A stretch of DNA of 64,000 bases from DASWJZ01 sp963846475 (GTDB lineage: Bacteria; Pseudomonadota; Alphaproteobacteria; Rhizobiales; Afifellaceae), in NCBI GenBank assembly GCA_963846475.1, contig CAWJVZ010000004.1, positions 4,154,001 to 4,218,000 of the forward strand, written 5' to 3'. Numbering within the stretch: position 1 is the stretch's first letter; each line of letters starts with the position of its first letter. Positions 43,997 through 55,309 of the stretch are shown here, in pieces. The notes under the pieces are model-generated. The model ran no database searches. It had not been told where the DNA came from and saw only the letters and a list, made by a program, of their open reading frames with translations. A program made the position numbers and the translations under genes.

Positions 43997-44209
43997 TCAG
44001 CCGGGCGTTTCCTCGCCTTCGGCGTGCGCGGCGCCGCCGCCCGGCTCGCCGCTCCAGTCGGGGCCGACGAGGTTCTCGCCGGGATCGCCGACGCGGGTGC
44101 TGGTCGTGCTGTAGACCTGCCAGGCCGGCTCCTGCTCGGAGCGCAGGAAGACGCCGGCGCCGATCGCGATCACCACGGCGGCAACGATCCCCGCCAATAT
44201 TACGCCCAT
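43997..44209 (-). CDS. Small membrane-anchored protein, conserved hypothetical
   Basis: A 70-residue protein: MGVILAGIVAAVVIAIGAGVFLR is a single hydrophobic anchor, followed by SEQEPAWQVYSTTSTRVGDPGENLVGPDWSG and a Gly/Glu-rich tail. The pattern AWQ-STSTRVGDPG-NLVGP is one I associate with a widespread short alphaproteobacterial protein of unknown role. Start ATG 44209 was preferred to upstream in-frame starts, as it directly precedes the anchor. Confidence 0.65.
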   Translation of the reverse strand: MGVILAGIVAAVVIAIGAGVFLRSEQEPAWQVYSTTSTRVGDPGENLVGPDWSGEPGGGAAHAEGEETPG

Positions 44210-44258
44210 CGGTCTCCCCTTCCGTTCGTCGCGTCCTGCGGAAGCAGGACCGATCGCC

Positions 44259-45593
44259 TCATTGAGGCTGCGTCTGCGGCTCCGTCTCGGTTTCGGTCTG
44301 CGGCTGCGCATCGAAAAACTTCGGGTCGAGGGCGGTTAGCGCGAGCAGCGGCGGCGGCACGGCGACGCCGGCGAGACGAAGTTTCCGGCCGGCCTCGCGG
44401 CAGGCGTTGACGTCGCCGGCCTCGACCAGCGCTTCCGCCTCCTCCACCGTCATCACGGAATCCTTCGGCGTGGCCTTCGGCGGCGCCGGCACCGGCGCGC
44501 TCTGGCCGGAGGTCTGCGGCGCGTTCTGCCCAGAGCCCTGCGTGGTCGGCGCGGCATTGGGCTTCGGCGCCTCGACGGCGACGCCGCTCTGTCCGGAGAT
44601 CTGCTGGGCGGAGCCGCCCTGGGCGGCAGGCTGGGTCGGCACCGCCTGGCCGGAAGCGCCGCCCTGCGGCGTCGCGGCGGCCTGATCTGCGGCGGGCGCC
44701 GCGGGTTGCGCTGGAGCGGCCGCCTGGCCGCTGGCAGGGGCGGCGGGCGCCGCGGGTTGCGCCGGCGCGGCGGCCTGGCCCGTGGCAGGGGCTGCCGGCG
44801 CCGGCGTGGCGGCCTGGCCGGTGGCAGGCGCGGCTGTAGCCGGCGCCGCGGCTTGGCCGGTTGCCGGAGCGGCCGTAGCCGGCGCGGCAGGAGCGGCGGC
44901 CTGACCCGTGGCGGGAGCGGCAGCCGGTGCAGCAGCCTGGCCCGCGGCGGGTGCGGCTGCCGGGGCGCCCGGAGCCGGCGGCGGCTCGGGCGGCGGCGCC
45001 TTCATGAAGGCGAGGATTTCCTGGCAGAGATTCGCCGGCTGGCCGGGGATCTGCGTGGAAGCTGCCGCTTGCTGCGCGGGAGCAGTGGCTGGGGCACCCT
45101 GTGCCGCGGTCGCCGGCGCGGCCGGTGCGGCAGCGGCCGGAGCCTGTGCGGCGGCGGGAGCCTCGGCTGCAGGCGCGGCAGGTGCGGGAGCCTGTGCCGC
45201 CGCAGGAGCTTCGGTTGCAGGCGCGGCAGGAGCGGGGGCCTGCGCCGCGGCGGGAGCCTCGGCTGCAGGCGCGGCGGGCGCAGGAGCCTGTGCGGCGGCG
45301 GGAGCCTCGGTTGCAGGCGCGGCACGAGCGGGAGCCTGTGCGGCCGCAGGAGCTTCAGTTGCAGGCGCGGCAGGAGCGGGGGCCTGTGCGGCGGCGGGAG
45401 CCTCGGCGGCCGGCGCGGCGGGTGCCGGAGCCTGAGCGGCGGCGGGAGCCTCGGCGGCCGGCGCTGCCGGCTGTGCCGCCGGGGCCGGCTCGGTGGGGGC
45501 CGGCAGGACCAGCGGCGGCTCGGCCGCATTGGTCTGCGCAAGCACGGGCGAAGCCGTGACGGCAAGGAGCCCCGCGAGAAGGAATTTTCTCAT
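44259..45593 (-). CDS. Exported Ala/Pro-rich tandem-repeat protein
   Basis: A 444-residue protein with a cleavable signal peptide (MRKFLLAGLLAVTASPVLAQ). Residues ~40-150 are seven 16-residue repeats with core EAPAAAQAPAPAAPA-. After a short non-repetitive insert with one Cys (PANLCQEILAFMKAPP) come a second Ala/Pro/Gln region with PATGQAAAPA units and a conserved-looking C-terminus (SVMTVEEAEALVEAGDVNACREAGRKLRLAGV). The start at ATG 45593 gives the signal peptide; upstream in-frame codons would spoil it. Probably a disordered periplasmic or envelope-spanning linker; function unknown. Confidence 0.7.
   Translation of the reverse strand: MRKFLLAGLLAVTASPVLAQTNAAEPPLVLPAPTEPAPAAQPAAPAAEAPAAAQAPAPAAPAAEAPAAAQAPAPAAPATEAPAAAQAPARAAPATEAPAAAQAPAPAAPAAEAPAAAQAPAPAAPATEAPAAAQAPAPAAPAAEAPAAAQAPAAAAPAAPATAAQGAPATAPAQQAAASTQIPGQPANLCQEILAFMKAPPPEPPPAPGAPAAAPAAGQAAAPAAAPATGQAAAPAAPATAAPATGQAAAPATAAPATGQAATPAPAAPATGQAAAPAQPAAPAAPASGQAAAPAQPAAPAADQAAATPQGGASGQAVPTQPAAQGGSAQQISGQSGVAVEAPKPNAAPTTQGSGQNAPQTSGQSAPVPAPPKATPKDSVMTVEEAEALVEAGDVNACREAGRKLRLAGVAVPPPLLALTALDPKFFDAQPQTETETEPQTQPQ
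45128..45464 (-). repeat. 48-bp tandem repeats encoding EAPAAAQAPAPAAPA units
   Basis: Seven consecutive units of 48 bp inside the Ala/Pro-rich protein gene. They differ mainly at third codon positions and at A/T alternation before the Glu (AAE or ATE), with one Pro-to-Arg change. Copy number is likely variable between strains. Confidence 0.8.
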
Positions 45594-45758
45594 CGCCCCG
45601 AACCTCCCCATGCGCCTCGCCTCGATGGGCGCCAAATATGCTTTCCGCGACTGTGCCCAACCCGGCGCGATCTAGCAAGAGTTCACATTGGCGCTTGCAA
45701 TGCACCGAGAATGCGGGCTCGGAGGATTTTCGACCTCCTGGTGTAAGCCGGCCGCTGC

Positions 45759-46886
45759 TTATGCGGAAGAAGCGGTGCTCCCGATCTGCCGCTCCAGGAA
45801 GGCGCTGATCCGCTCCGGCGGCACGTCCTCGGCAATGAAGGCGCGGCCGATGCCGCGCGTCAGGATGAAGGTCAGCCTGCCGCGCTTCACCTTCTTGTCC
45901 TGGGCGATGTGGCGCATCAGCTCGTCGGCGGCGAGGCGCGGGCCGGGGATGTCGCCGATTGTCACCGGCAGGCCGGCCGCCGCGAGATGCGCCCGCACGC
46001 GCTCCGCGTCGAGGGTGGGGGCAAGTCCTTCGGCGGCGGAGAAATCGTGCGCCAGCGCCATGCCAATGGCGACCGCCTCGCCGTGGACAAGCCGTTCAGC
46101 ATCGAATCCGCACGCCGCCTCCAGGGCGTGCGCGAAAGTGTGGCCGAGGTTGAGCAGAGCGCGCTCGCCGGTCTCGCGCTCGTCCGCCGCGACGGTGCGT
46201 GCCTTGGAGCGCACGCACTCGGCGACGGCGTGGATGCGCGCCGCGCCGCCGGAAAACACGGCGTCGCGCTCCGCCTCGAGCCAGGCGAAGAATCCTGGGT
46301 CGGCGATGAGCCCGTATTTCGCCACCTCGGCATAGCCGGCGGCGAATTCCCGGCGCGGCAGCGTGTCGAGCACGTCCATGTCCGCCAGCACCAGATCCGG
46401 CTGGTAGAATGCGCCGACGAGGTTCTTGCCAAAGCGCGAGTTGATGCCGGTCTTGCCGCCGACGCTGGAATCGACCTGCGCCAGCAGCGTGGTGGGCAGC
46501 TGGACGAGCCCGGTGCCGCGGCGCGCGATCGCCGCGGCGAAGCCGGCGAGGTCGCCCACCACCCCGCCGCCGAGCGCGACGACCGCATCGGCGCGCTCCA
46601 GCCGCGCTTCCAGGACAGCTTCGACGACGTTCTGCAGCTGCCCAAAGCTCTTCGAGCGCTCGCCCGGCGGCACGACGATCTCGGCCGCCGCGATGCCGGC
46701 CCGCTGCAGCGAATCGCGCAAGGCCGGCAGGTGCAGGCGGGCAACATTTTCGTCCGTGACGACCGCCACCGAGCGGCCGGGAAGCACGGCGGAAATGCGG
46801 GCGCCCGCTTCCGTCAGAAGGCCCGGGCCGATCACGACGTCATAGCTCCGCGCCCCGAGCTCGACGCGGACTTCCTCAGTGCTCAA
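45759..46886 (-). CDS. aroB: 3-dehydroquinate synthase
   Basis: Second step of the shikimate pathway. 375 residues with VVPPGERSKSFGQLQ, ALGGGVVGDLAGFAAAI, QLPTTLLAQVDSSVGGKTGIN and LNLGHTFAHALE; the metal-binding Glu/His residues are in place. The only suitable start is TTG at 46886, which overlaps the aroK stop (TTGA) and gives (M)STEEVRVELGARSYDV. aroK and aroB are therefore translationally coupled, the usual bacterial pairing. Confidence 0.96.
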   Translation of the reverse strand: MSTEEVRVELGARSYDVVIGPGLLTEAGARISAVLPGRSVAVVTDENVARLHLPALRDSLQRAGIAAAEIVVPPGERSKSFGQLQNVVEAVLEARLERADAVVALGGGVVGDLAGFAAAIARRGTGLVQLPTTLLAQVDSSVGGKTGINSRFGKNLVGAFYQPDLVLADMDVLDTLPRREFAAGYAEVAKYGLIADPGFFAWLEAERDAVFSGGAARIHAVAECVRSKARTVAADERETGERALLNLGHTFAHALEAACGFDAERLVHGEAVAIGMALAHDFSAAEGLAPTLDAERVRAHLAAAGLPVTIGDIPGPRLAADELMRHIAQDKKVKRGRLTFILTRGIGRAFIAEDVPPERISAFLERQIGSTASSA

Positions 46887-47473
46887 GGATCGCGTCTCTC
46901 GTTCAAAAAGGCGTCCAGGGCGCCGAGGATTTCGGCGACCAGCGCATGGTGCGGCCCTTCGCGCGAGGCGATCGACAGGTCAGCCAGGGCGTAAAAACGC
47001 TCGCGTCCGGCCAGGAGCCGCCGCATCACGCCTTCCGGGTCGGGGCCGTCGAGAAGCGGGCGGTTACCCTTCTTGCGAACGCGCTCCAGGAGGACCGAGA
47101 CATCGGCCTTCAGCCAGATGGTGACGCTTTGCTCGCGGCAGCGCTGCCGCGTCTCTTCGCAGATGAAGGCGCCGCCGCCGGTCGCCACGACCTGCGGGCC
47201 GTCGGCCAGGAGCCGCGCCACCACGCGCCGCTCGCCGTCGCGGAAATAGGCCTCGCCGTACTGGGCAAAGATTTCGGGGATGCTCTGGTTGGCGGCCTTT
47301 TCGATCTCCGCGTCGGCATCCACGAACGGCAGATGCAGGGCATTGGCGAGGCGGCGTCCGATGCTGGTCTTGCCGGCGCCCATCATGCCGACCAGCACGA
47401 TGCACCTCGTGCCGAGGCGCGCCAGCACCCGCTCGATCTGGCCGCTCTCGGCGACCGCCTGGCGTGCCTCCAT
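46883..47473 (-). CDS. aroK: Shikimate kinase
   Basis: A 196-residue kinase for shikimate 3-phosphate formation: Walker A GMMGAGKTSIG, the shikimate-binding DADAEIE, the FRDGERRV segment, GGGAF and the lid with RPLL. It starts MEARQAVAESGQ with a short N-terminal extension before the P-loop domain. First gene of the aroK-aroB pair, divergent from the small membrane protein upstream of xerD. Confidence 0.95.
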   Translation of the reverse strand: MEARQAVAESGQIERVLARLGTRCIVLVGMMGAGKTSIGRRLANALHLPFVDADAEIEKAANQSIPEIFAQYGEAYFRDGERRVVARLLADGPQVVATGGGAFICEETRQRCREQSVTIWLKADVSVLLERVRKKGNRPLLDGPDPEGVMRRLLAGRERFYALADLSIASREGPHHALVAEILGALDAFLNERRDP

Positions 47474-47593
47474 GGCGCTTCCTCCGCGACGCGTCGTGCG
47501 CCGGCTGTCTGACGCATGTCAAGCGCCCGCCGGTTGGCCTTGATCTTCGTTGTCACGGACGGGATAAGGAGGCAAATCCAGGTCAATAGGGCA

Positions 47594-47737
47594 ATGCCGA
47601 GTCTCATTCGATTTTTGGTGGTGATCGGTTTGATTGCGGCGGCGGTGTACGGCGGCATGGTCGCCCTGGTGATGTTCGTGGAGCCCAATCCGCGCGAGAT
47701 GAGCGTGCGTATCCCCGCCGAGCGCCTGCAGCCCTGA
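47594..47737 (+). CDS. Small single-pass membrane protein upstream of xerD
   Basis: A 47-residue protein: MPSLIRFLVVIGLIAAAVYGGMVALVMFVEP is a transmembrane helix, then NPREMSVRIPAERLQP. Short proteins of this form, with the NPREM-VRIP tail, recur between aroK and xerD in alphaproteobacteria as far as I recall. Function unknown. An upstream in-frame start would add an unrelated N-terminus. It ends four bases before the xerD start. Confidence 0.7.
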   Translation: MPSLIRFLVVIGLIAAAVYGGMVALVMFVEPNPREMSVRIPAERLQP

Positions 47738-47741
47738 GGCG

Positions 47742-48695
47742 ATGGGCGCCGCCCCTTCCGTCAGCGGAGCGGCGCGCGACGGCGCGCTGCAGGAAGCCTT
47801 TCTGGAGATGCTCGCGGCGGAGCGCGGCGCCAGCGCCAACACGCTCTCCGCCTATCGCCGCGACCTGGAGGATTTCCGCGAAAGAGCCGGACGGCTCGCC
47901 GACGCGACGGCCGCGGATGTCCGCCTTTATCTGGCGGGCATGGCGGGGCGCGGACTTGCCGCCACGTCGCAGGCGCGCCGGTTGTCGGCGCTCCGGCAGT
48001 TCTTCCGTTTCCTTCTCGCCGAAAACCTTCGCTCCGACGATCCGACCGGCACCGCGGAGCGGCCGAAGCCGCGGCGGAGCCTGCCAAAAATCCTGTCGGT
48101 CGCGGAGGTCGACCGGCTGCTGGAGGCGGCGCGGCGTCAGGCCGACGCGGTGGACCTGACGCCGAACCGCCGTCTCGCCGCGCTCCGTATCCTCACCCTG
48201 CTGGAGCTCCTCTACGCGACGGGCCTCAGGGTGTCGGAGCTGGTGAGCCTGCCGGCCTCCGCCGGGCGCGGCGGCCGCCCCTTCATCGCGGTCACCGGCA
48301 AGGGCGGGCGCGAGCGCCTGGTGCCGCTCAACAACGCCGCGCATGCCGCGCTGGAAGAATACCGCGCGGCGCGCGCCTCGCTCGGCAAGGCGGAATCGAA
48401 GTGGCTGTTCCCCACCGACAGCGACACCGGCCATCTGACCCGCCAGGCTTTTGCCCGCGACCTCAAGGCCGTTGCCGCGTTGGCCGGCCTCGACCCGGCG
48501 AAACTGTCGCCGCATGTGCTGCGGCATGCCTTCGCGACGCACCTCCTCGCCGGCGGCGCCGACCTCAGGGCGGTGCAGACGCTGCTCGGCCATGCCGACA
48601 TCTCCACGACGCAGATCTATACGCACGTGCTCGACGAGCGCCTGAAGCAGCTCGTCAACGAGCACCACCCGCTCGCCGACCCGAAGCGCGCCTGA
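47742..48695 (+). CDS. xerD: Site-specific tyrosine recombinase XerD
   Basis: Resolves chromosome dimers at dif with XerC. 317 residues; N-terminal SAM-like core-binding domain (EMLAAERGASANTLSAYRRDLEDF) and catalytic domain with Arg in ATGLRVSEL, Lys in GKGGRER, HVLRHAFATHLL, GHADIS and the nucleophile Tyr in TQIYTHV. A complete, canonical enzyme without mobile-element context: housekeeping rather than phage integrase. Confidence 0.95.
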   Translation: MGAAPSVSGAARDGALQEAFLEMLAAERGASANTLSAYRRDLEDFRERAGRLADATAADVRLYLAGMAGRGLAATSQARRLSALRQFFRFLLAENLRSDDPTGTAERPKPRRSLPKILSVAEVDRLLEAARRQADAVDLTPNRRLAALRILTLLELLYATGLRVSELVSLPASAGRGGRPFIAVTGKGGRERLVPLNNAAHAALEEYRAARASLGKAESKWLFPTDSDTGHLTRQAFARDLKAVAALAGLDPAKLSPHVLRHAFATHLLAGGADLRAVQTLLGHADISTTQIYTHVLDERLKQLVNEHHPLADPKRA

Positions 48696-48783
48696 CCCTT
48701 CGCCTTGACTTGGCCACAGGGCCCCGCCAGTTACCGCCGCGAATTCAGCCGCCGCTCCGCGAGCGCGCCGGCCCGGGACCTCA

Positions 48784-49743
48784 ATGCGGACATTTCTGGA
48801 TTTCGAGAAACCGGTCGCCGACCTGGAGGGGCAGATCCAGGAGCTGAAGCGGCTGGAGAACGGTGAGGGCGACGCCATGAACGTCGCCGACGAGATCGCC
48901 ACGCTGGAGCAGAAGGCGCGCGACGCGCTCGCCGCCATCTATGCAAAGCTGACGCCTTGGCAGAAGACGCAGGTCGCCCGCCATCCCGACCGGCCGCACG
49001 CCAAGCACTATATCGGCCAGCTGATCGGCGACTTCACGCCGCTCGCCGGCGACCGCAAATTCGGCGACGACAAGGCGATCGTCGGCGGGCTCGGCCGCTT
49101 CCGCGGCGAGCCGGTCGCGGTCCTGGCGCAAGAAAAGGGCGAGGACACGCAAAGCCGCCTCCAGCACAATTTCGGCATGGCCCGGCCGGAGGGCTACCGC
49201 AAGGCAGTGCGCATCATGGAGATGGCAGAGCGATTCGCCTTGCCGGTCCTCTCCTTCATCGACACGGCGGGCGCCTATCCGGGCGTCGGCGCCGAGGAGC
49301 GCGGCCAAGCCGAGGCGATCGCGCGCTCCACCGAGGCGTGCCTGAAGCTCGGCACGCCGAGCATCGCCGTCATCATCGGCGAGGGCGGCTCCGGCGGCGC
49401 CATCGCCATCGCCACCGCCAACCGCGTCTACATGCTGGAGCACGCCATCTACAGCGTCATCTCGCCGGAAGGCGCCGCTTCGATCCTCTGGCGGGACTCG
49501 GCGCGGGCGCAGGATGCCGCCACCGCCATGAAGATCACCGCGTCCGACCTTCTGGCCTTCAAAATCATCGACGCGGTCATCGAGGAGCCGCTCGGCGGCG
49601 CCCACCGGGACGCCTCCGACGTGATCGAGCGGACGGGAAACGTCATTGCCGGTGCGCTGACGGAGCTCACGCGGCTGCCGCGTCAGGACGTGATCCGCTT
49701 GCGCCGCGAGAAATTTCTCGCCATAGGCCGTTCGATTCAGTAG
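48784..49743 (+). CDS. accA: Acetyl-CoA carboxylase carboxyltransferase subunit alpha
   Basis: Half of the carboxyltransferase that makes malonyl-CoA. 319 residues: MRTFLDFEKPVADLE, HPDRPHAKHYI, DTAGAYPGVGAEERGQAEAIA, GEGGSGGAIAIATANRVYMLEHAIYSVISPEG. All are accA hallmarks. accD is not in the window, which is usual. Confidence 0.97.
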   Translation: MRTFLDFEKPVADLEGQIQELKRLENGEGDAMNVADEIATLEQKARDALAAIYAKLTPWQKTQVARHPDRPHAKHYIGQLIGDFTPLAGDRKFGDDKAIVGGLGRFRGEPVAVLAQEKGEDTQSRLQHNFGMARPEGYRKAVRIMEMAERFALPVLSFIDTAGAYPGVGAEERGQAEAIARSTEACLKLGTPSIAVIIGEGGSGGAIAIATANRVYMLEHAIYSVISPEGAASILWRDSARAQDAATAMKITASDLLAFKIIDAVIEEPLGGAHRDASDVIERTGNVIAGALTELTRLPRQDVIRLRREKFLAIGRSIQ

Positions 49744-49879
49744 AAATTCCACTGGGTCGGGCATGCGACGCGACGTTCTCTGGAGGGGGAATGCGGCACC
49801 GCTTTCTTGGTAATGTTCCGTCAACCATCCGCCCGGCAAAATGCCAGGGGGCGGCGGTCGTAGAGGCGTGGGAGTAGAG

Positions 49880-51145
49880 ATGGTCGGCTTCGCGCAAATC
49901 CGTCGCAACAGCCTGCTGGCGGCCGCGGGCCTGGTGGTGCTGACCCTCGCGGCCTGTTCCGACTATTACGGCAGCATCCCGAAACACCTGCAGCCGCTGT
50001 CCAGCGCAACCCGCGCTCTCATCGAGCAGAAGGGCATGGAGCAGAACTCGCCGATTCTGATCCGCATCTTCAAGGAAGAATCCGTCCTGGAGGTGTGGAA
50101 GAAGGAGAAGGCCACCACCCGCTACGTGCTCTTGAAGACCTATGACATCTGCAAATGGTCCGGCAATCTCGGGCCGAAGATGGCGGAAGGCGACCGCCAG
50201 GCGCCGGAGGGTTTTTACACTATCACCCCGGCGCAGATGAACCCGAATTCCGATTATCACCTCGCCTTCAACCTCGGCTACCCCAACACCTACGACCAGT
50301 CGCTGGGGCGCACCGGCTCGCACCTGATGGTGCACGGCGCCTGCTCGTCGCGCGGCTGCTATTCCATGACCGACGAGCAGATCCAGGAGATCTACACGCT
50401 CGCCCGGCTGGCCTTCCAGGGCGGCCAGCGCGATTTCCAGGTGCAGGCTTTTCCGTTCCGCATGACGGCGGAGAACATGGCCGCGCACCGCAACGACCCG
50501 AACATGGATTTCTGGCGGATGCTGAAGGAGGGCTACGATCATTTCGAGGTGATCGGCCAGCCGCCCAAGGTCGACGTCTGCTCGAAGCGCTACGTCTTCA
50601 ATTCGGTGCCGCAGGACGGGGTGACCTTCAGCCCGACCGCGGAATGCCCGCCGATGAGCACGCCGGATGCGATCCGCATCCGCGTCGCGGAGAAGGCGAA
50701 GAAGGACCAGGAGGAGTTTCAGGTCGCCGTTGCCAGGCTCGAAGCGCGCGAGGAGCGCGGGCGCGAGCGCGGCTGGGAATCCGCCGCGCCTGACGTGATG
50801 CTCGCCGACGCGCCGACCGCGATATCGCCGGACGGCGCGCCGATGTCGGTCGCCGCCGCGCCGGTCCCGCTCGAGCCAGCCACGACCTCCAGCGTCGCGC
50901 CGGCGGCGCCCGTCGCGGTTGCTGCGACGCCGGGCCCAGCTTTCCTGCCCGCGCCGGATGCCGCGCCGGGCGGACTTGCGAGCCCCCCGACGGCGCCGGC
51001 GGAGGGGACCAGCGTCGCCGATCGCATGCAGGCCGACACCGCGTCCGCCGGGCCGGCGGGGCTCGCCTATGTGCCGATGGAGCCCGAAAAAGCCGGCATC
51101 GGCGGCTTCTTCTCGCGCGTCATCGACAAGGTGAACCCGTTCTAA
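49880..51145 (+). CDS. L,D-transpeptidase YafK-type lipoprotein
   Basis: About 421 residues. The lipobox LAAC is at residues ~22-25, so the protein is probably membrane-anchored in the periplasm. The YkuD catalytic domain has HLMVHGACSSRGCYSM with the nucleophile Cys in GCYSM. A long C-terminal region rich in Ala/Pro follows and ends with GGFFSRVIDKVNPF. YafK-type enzymes handle lipoprotein-peptidoglycan linkage in E. coli; whether this one cross-links or hydrolyses is unknown. Start ATG 49880 sits just ahead of the leader. Confidence 0.88.
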   Translation: MVGFAQIRRNSLLAAAGLVVLTLAACSDYYGSIPKHLQPLSSATRALIEQKGMEQNSPILIRIFKEESVLEVWKKEKATTRYVLLKTYDICKWSGNLGPKMAEGDRQAPEGFYTITPAQMNPNSDYHLAFNLGYPNTYDQSLGRTGSHLMVHGACSSRGCYSMTDEQIQEIYTLARLAFQGGQRDFQVQAFPFRMTAENMAAHRNDPNMDFWRMLKEGYDHFEVIGQPPKVDVCSKRYVFNSVPQDGVTFSPTAECPPMSTPDAIRIRVAEKAKKDQEEFQVAVARLEAREERGRERGWESAAPDVMLADAPTAISPDGAPMSVAAAPVPLEPATTSSVAPAAPVAVAATPGPAFLPAPDAAPGGLASPPTAPAEGTSVADRMQADTASAGPAGLAYVPMEPEKAGIGGFFSRVIDKVNPF

Positions 51146-51174
51146 GCGGCACTACTGCCACACCGTTTGAGACG

Positions 51175-51207
51175 GAAACGGCCGCGCTTCGGAAGCGCGG
51201 CCGTTTC
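51175..51207. terminator. Bidirectional intrinsic terminator
   Basis: Perfect stem GAAACGGCCGCGC / GCGCGGCCGTTTC, extendable to 15 bp with loop CGG, between the convergent L,D-transpeptidase and secA genes. Only short T tracts follow on either side. Confidence 0.7.
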
Positions 51208-51239
51208 GATTCGTTCGGCGGTGGAGCTGGCTGCGCGCC

Positions 51240-53972
<2,733 letters not shown>

Positions 53973-54199
53973 CGAGAATCCTTCCTGTCCGTGCAGCGGC
54001 AGCGAGTTCGGCTGGCACGCGCCTGGTCGCCAGATCTGCCTTACCGGAATTTAAGGTGTGCGGACGGCTCAGGCCGTCCATCACCGGGGGTCCGGCAGTG
54101 GACTGCGGGACCGGCGACAGATAAGAACGGGGCCAAGCTCTGTCAACGCTGGCGCCGGGTCTTCGCCCCGCCGGCGATCGCCCCCGAAAAGGAGTTTTC

Positions 54200-55303
54200 A
54201 TGGCTTTAACCCTCAAGACCAGGACGGCGGCCTTGTCGGCCGTCTGCATGGCCGCGCTGCTCGCCGCCGGCACGCTTGGCGTGCGCGCCCAGGATCCGGC
54301 CCCCGATGCCACCCAACCGGCGCAGGCGGAGCCCGCTCAGGCCGCTCCGGCGCCCGCCCAGGATGCCGCCGCGCCGGTGCCCACCCAGGATGCCGCCGCC
54401 GCGCCGGCAGCCGACCCCAAGGCGGTCGTGGCCCGGGTCGGCGGCCGCGACATCACCGAAGAGCAGGTAGCAATCGCACGCCAGGAATTCGGCTCCGAGC
54501 TCGGCCAAGTGCCCGAGGCGCAGCAGCGCGGCGTCATCATCGACGCGTTGATCAACATGGAGCTCCTCGCCCAGGCAGCGCGCGACGCCGGCCTGGACAA
54601 GGGGCCGGCCTTCGAGGCTCGGTTGGAATTCTTGACGCAGCAGGCGCTGCGCAACGCCTATGTCGAGCAGGAGATCGTACCGGCCCTGACGCCGGAGGAG
54701 CTGCAGAAGGGCTACCAGAGCGCCGTCGTCGGCGAATTCAAGCCGGAGGAGCAGGTGCGCGCCCGCCATATCCTGGTCGACACCAAGGAGCAGGCGGACA
54801 AGATCATCGCCGATCTGAAGGCCGGCGGCGCGTTCGAGGAGCTTGCAAAGCAATCCAAGGATCCGAGCGGCCAGAACGGCGGCGACCTCGGCTATTTCGG
54901 CAAGGGGCAGATGGTGCCGCCCTTCGAGGCGGCGGCTTTCGCGCTGGAACCCGGCAAGTTCACCGAAACGCCGGTGCAGACGGAGTTCGGCTATCACGTG
55001 ATCAAGGTGGAGGAGAAGCGGATGAGCGAGCCGCCGCCGATGGCGGAGGTGGAGAACGAGCTCCGCAACTTCCTGCTCCGCCAGAAATTCGAGTCTGTGA
55101 TGGCGAGCCTGCGCGAAAAATATCCCATAGAGATCGTCGGCCAGCCGGCCCCGGCCGGGGGCGCGCAGCCCGCGGGCGCGGCTCCGGCAGGCGAAGCTCC
55201 CGCCGGCGAAGCTCCGGCGGGCGGCGAGTCCTCAGGCGCTGCGCCGGCCGCATCCGACGCGCCGGCAGCAGCGCCTGCGGCGGGCGAGCAGCCGCAGAAC
55301 TGA
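54200..55303 (+). CDS. Exported peptidyl-prolyl cis-trans isomerase, parvulin type
   Basis: A 367-residue periplasmic folding factor. Signal peptide (LSAVCMAALLAAGTLGVRAQ), an Ala/Pro linker, a SurA-like N-terminal helical region with RVGGRDITEEQV and LINMELLAQAARD, then the rotamase domain (RARHILVDTKEQADKI, FEELAKQSKDPSGQNGGDLGYFGKGQMVPPFE, EFGYHVIKVEE in pieces). The tail is Ala/Pro/Gly-rich. It probably assists outer-membrane protein folding. ATG 54200 is preceded by AAGGAG. Confidence 0.92.
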   Translation: MALTLKTRTAALSAVCMAALLAAGTLGVRAQDPAPDATQPAQAEPAQAAPAPAQDAAAPVPTQDAAAAPAADPKAVVARVGGRDITEEQVAIARQEFGSELGQVPEAQQRGVIIDALINMELLAQAARDAGLDKGPAFEARLEFLTQQALRNAYVEQEIVPALTPEELQKGYQSAVVGEFKPEEQVRARHILVDTKEQADKIIADLKAGGAFEELAKQSKDPSGQNGGDLGYFGKGQMVPPFEAAAFALEPGKFTETPVQTEFGYHVIKVEEKRMSEPPPMAEVENELRNFLLRQKFESVMASLREKYPIEIVGQPAPAGGAQPAGAAPAGEAPAGEAPAGGESSGAAPAASDAPAAAPAAGEQPQN

Positions 55304-55309
55304 CCGCAA

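Noticed and set aside
47742..48695. Tyrosine recombinase as a phage or island integrase
   Set aside because: Full XerD motif set and housekeeping neighbourhood (aroK, accA); no att-like repeats or tRNA beside it.
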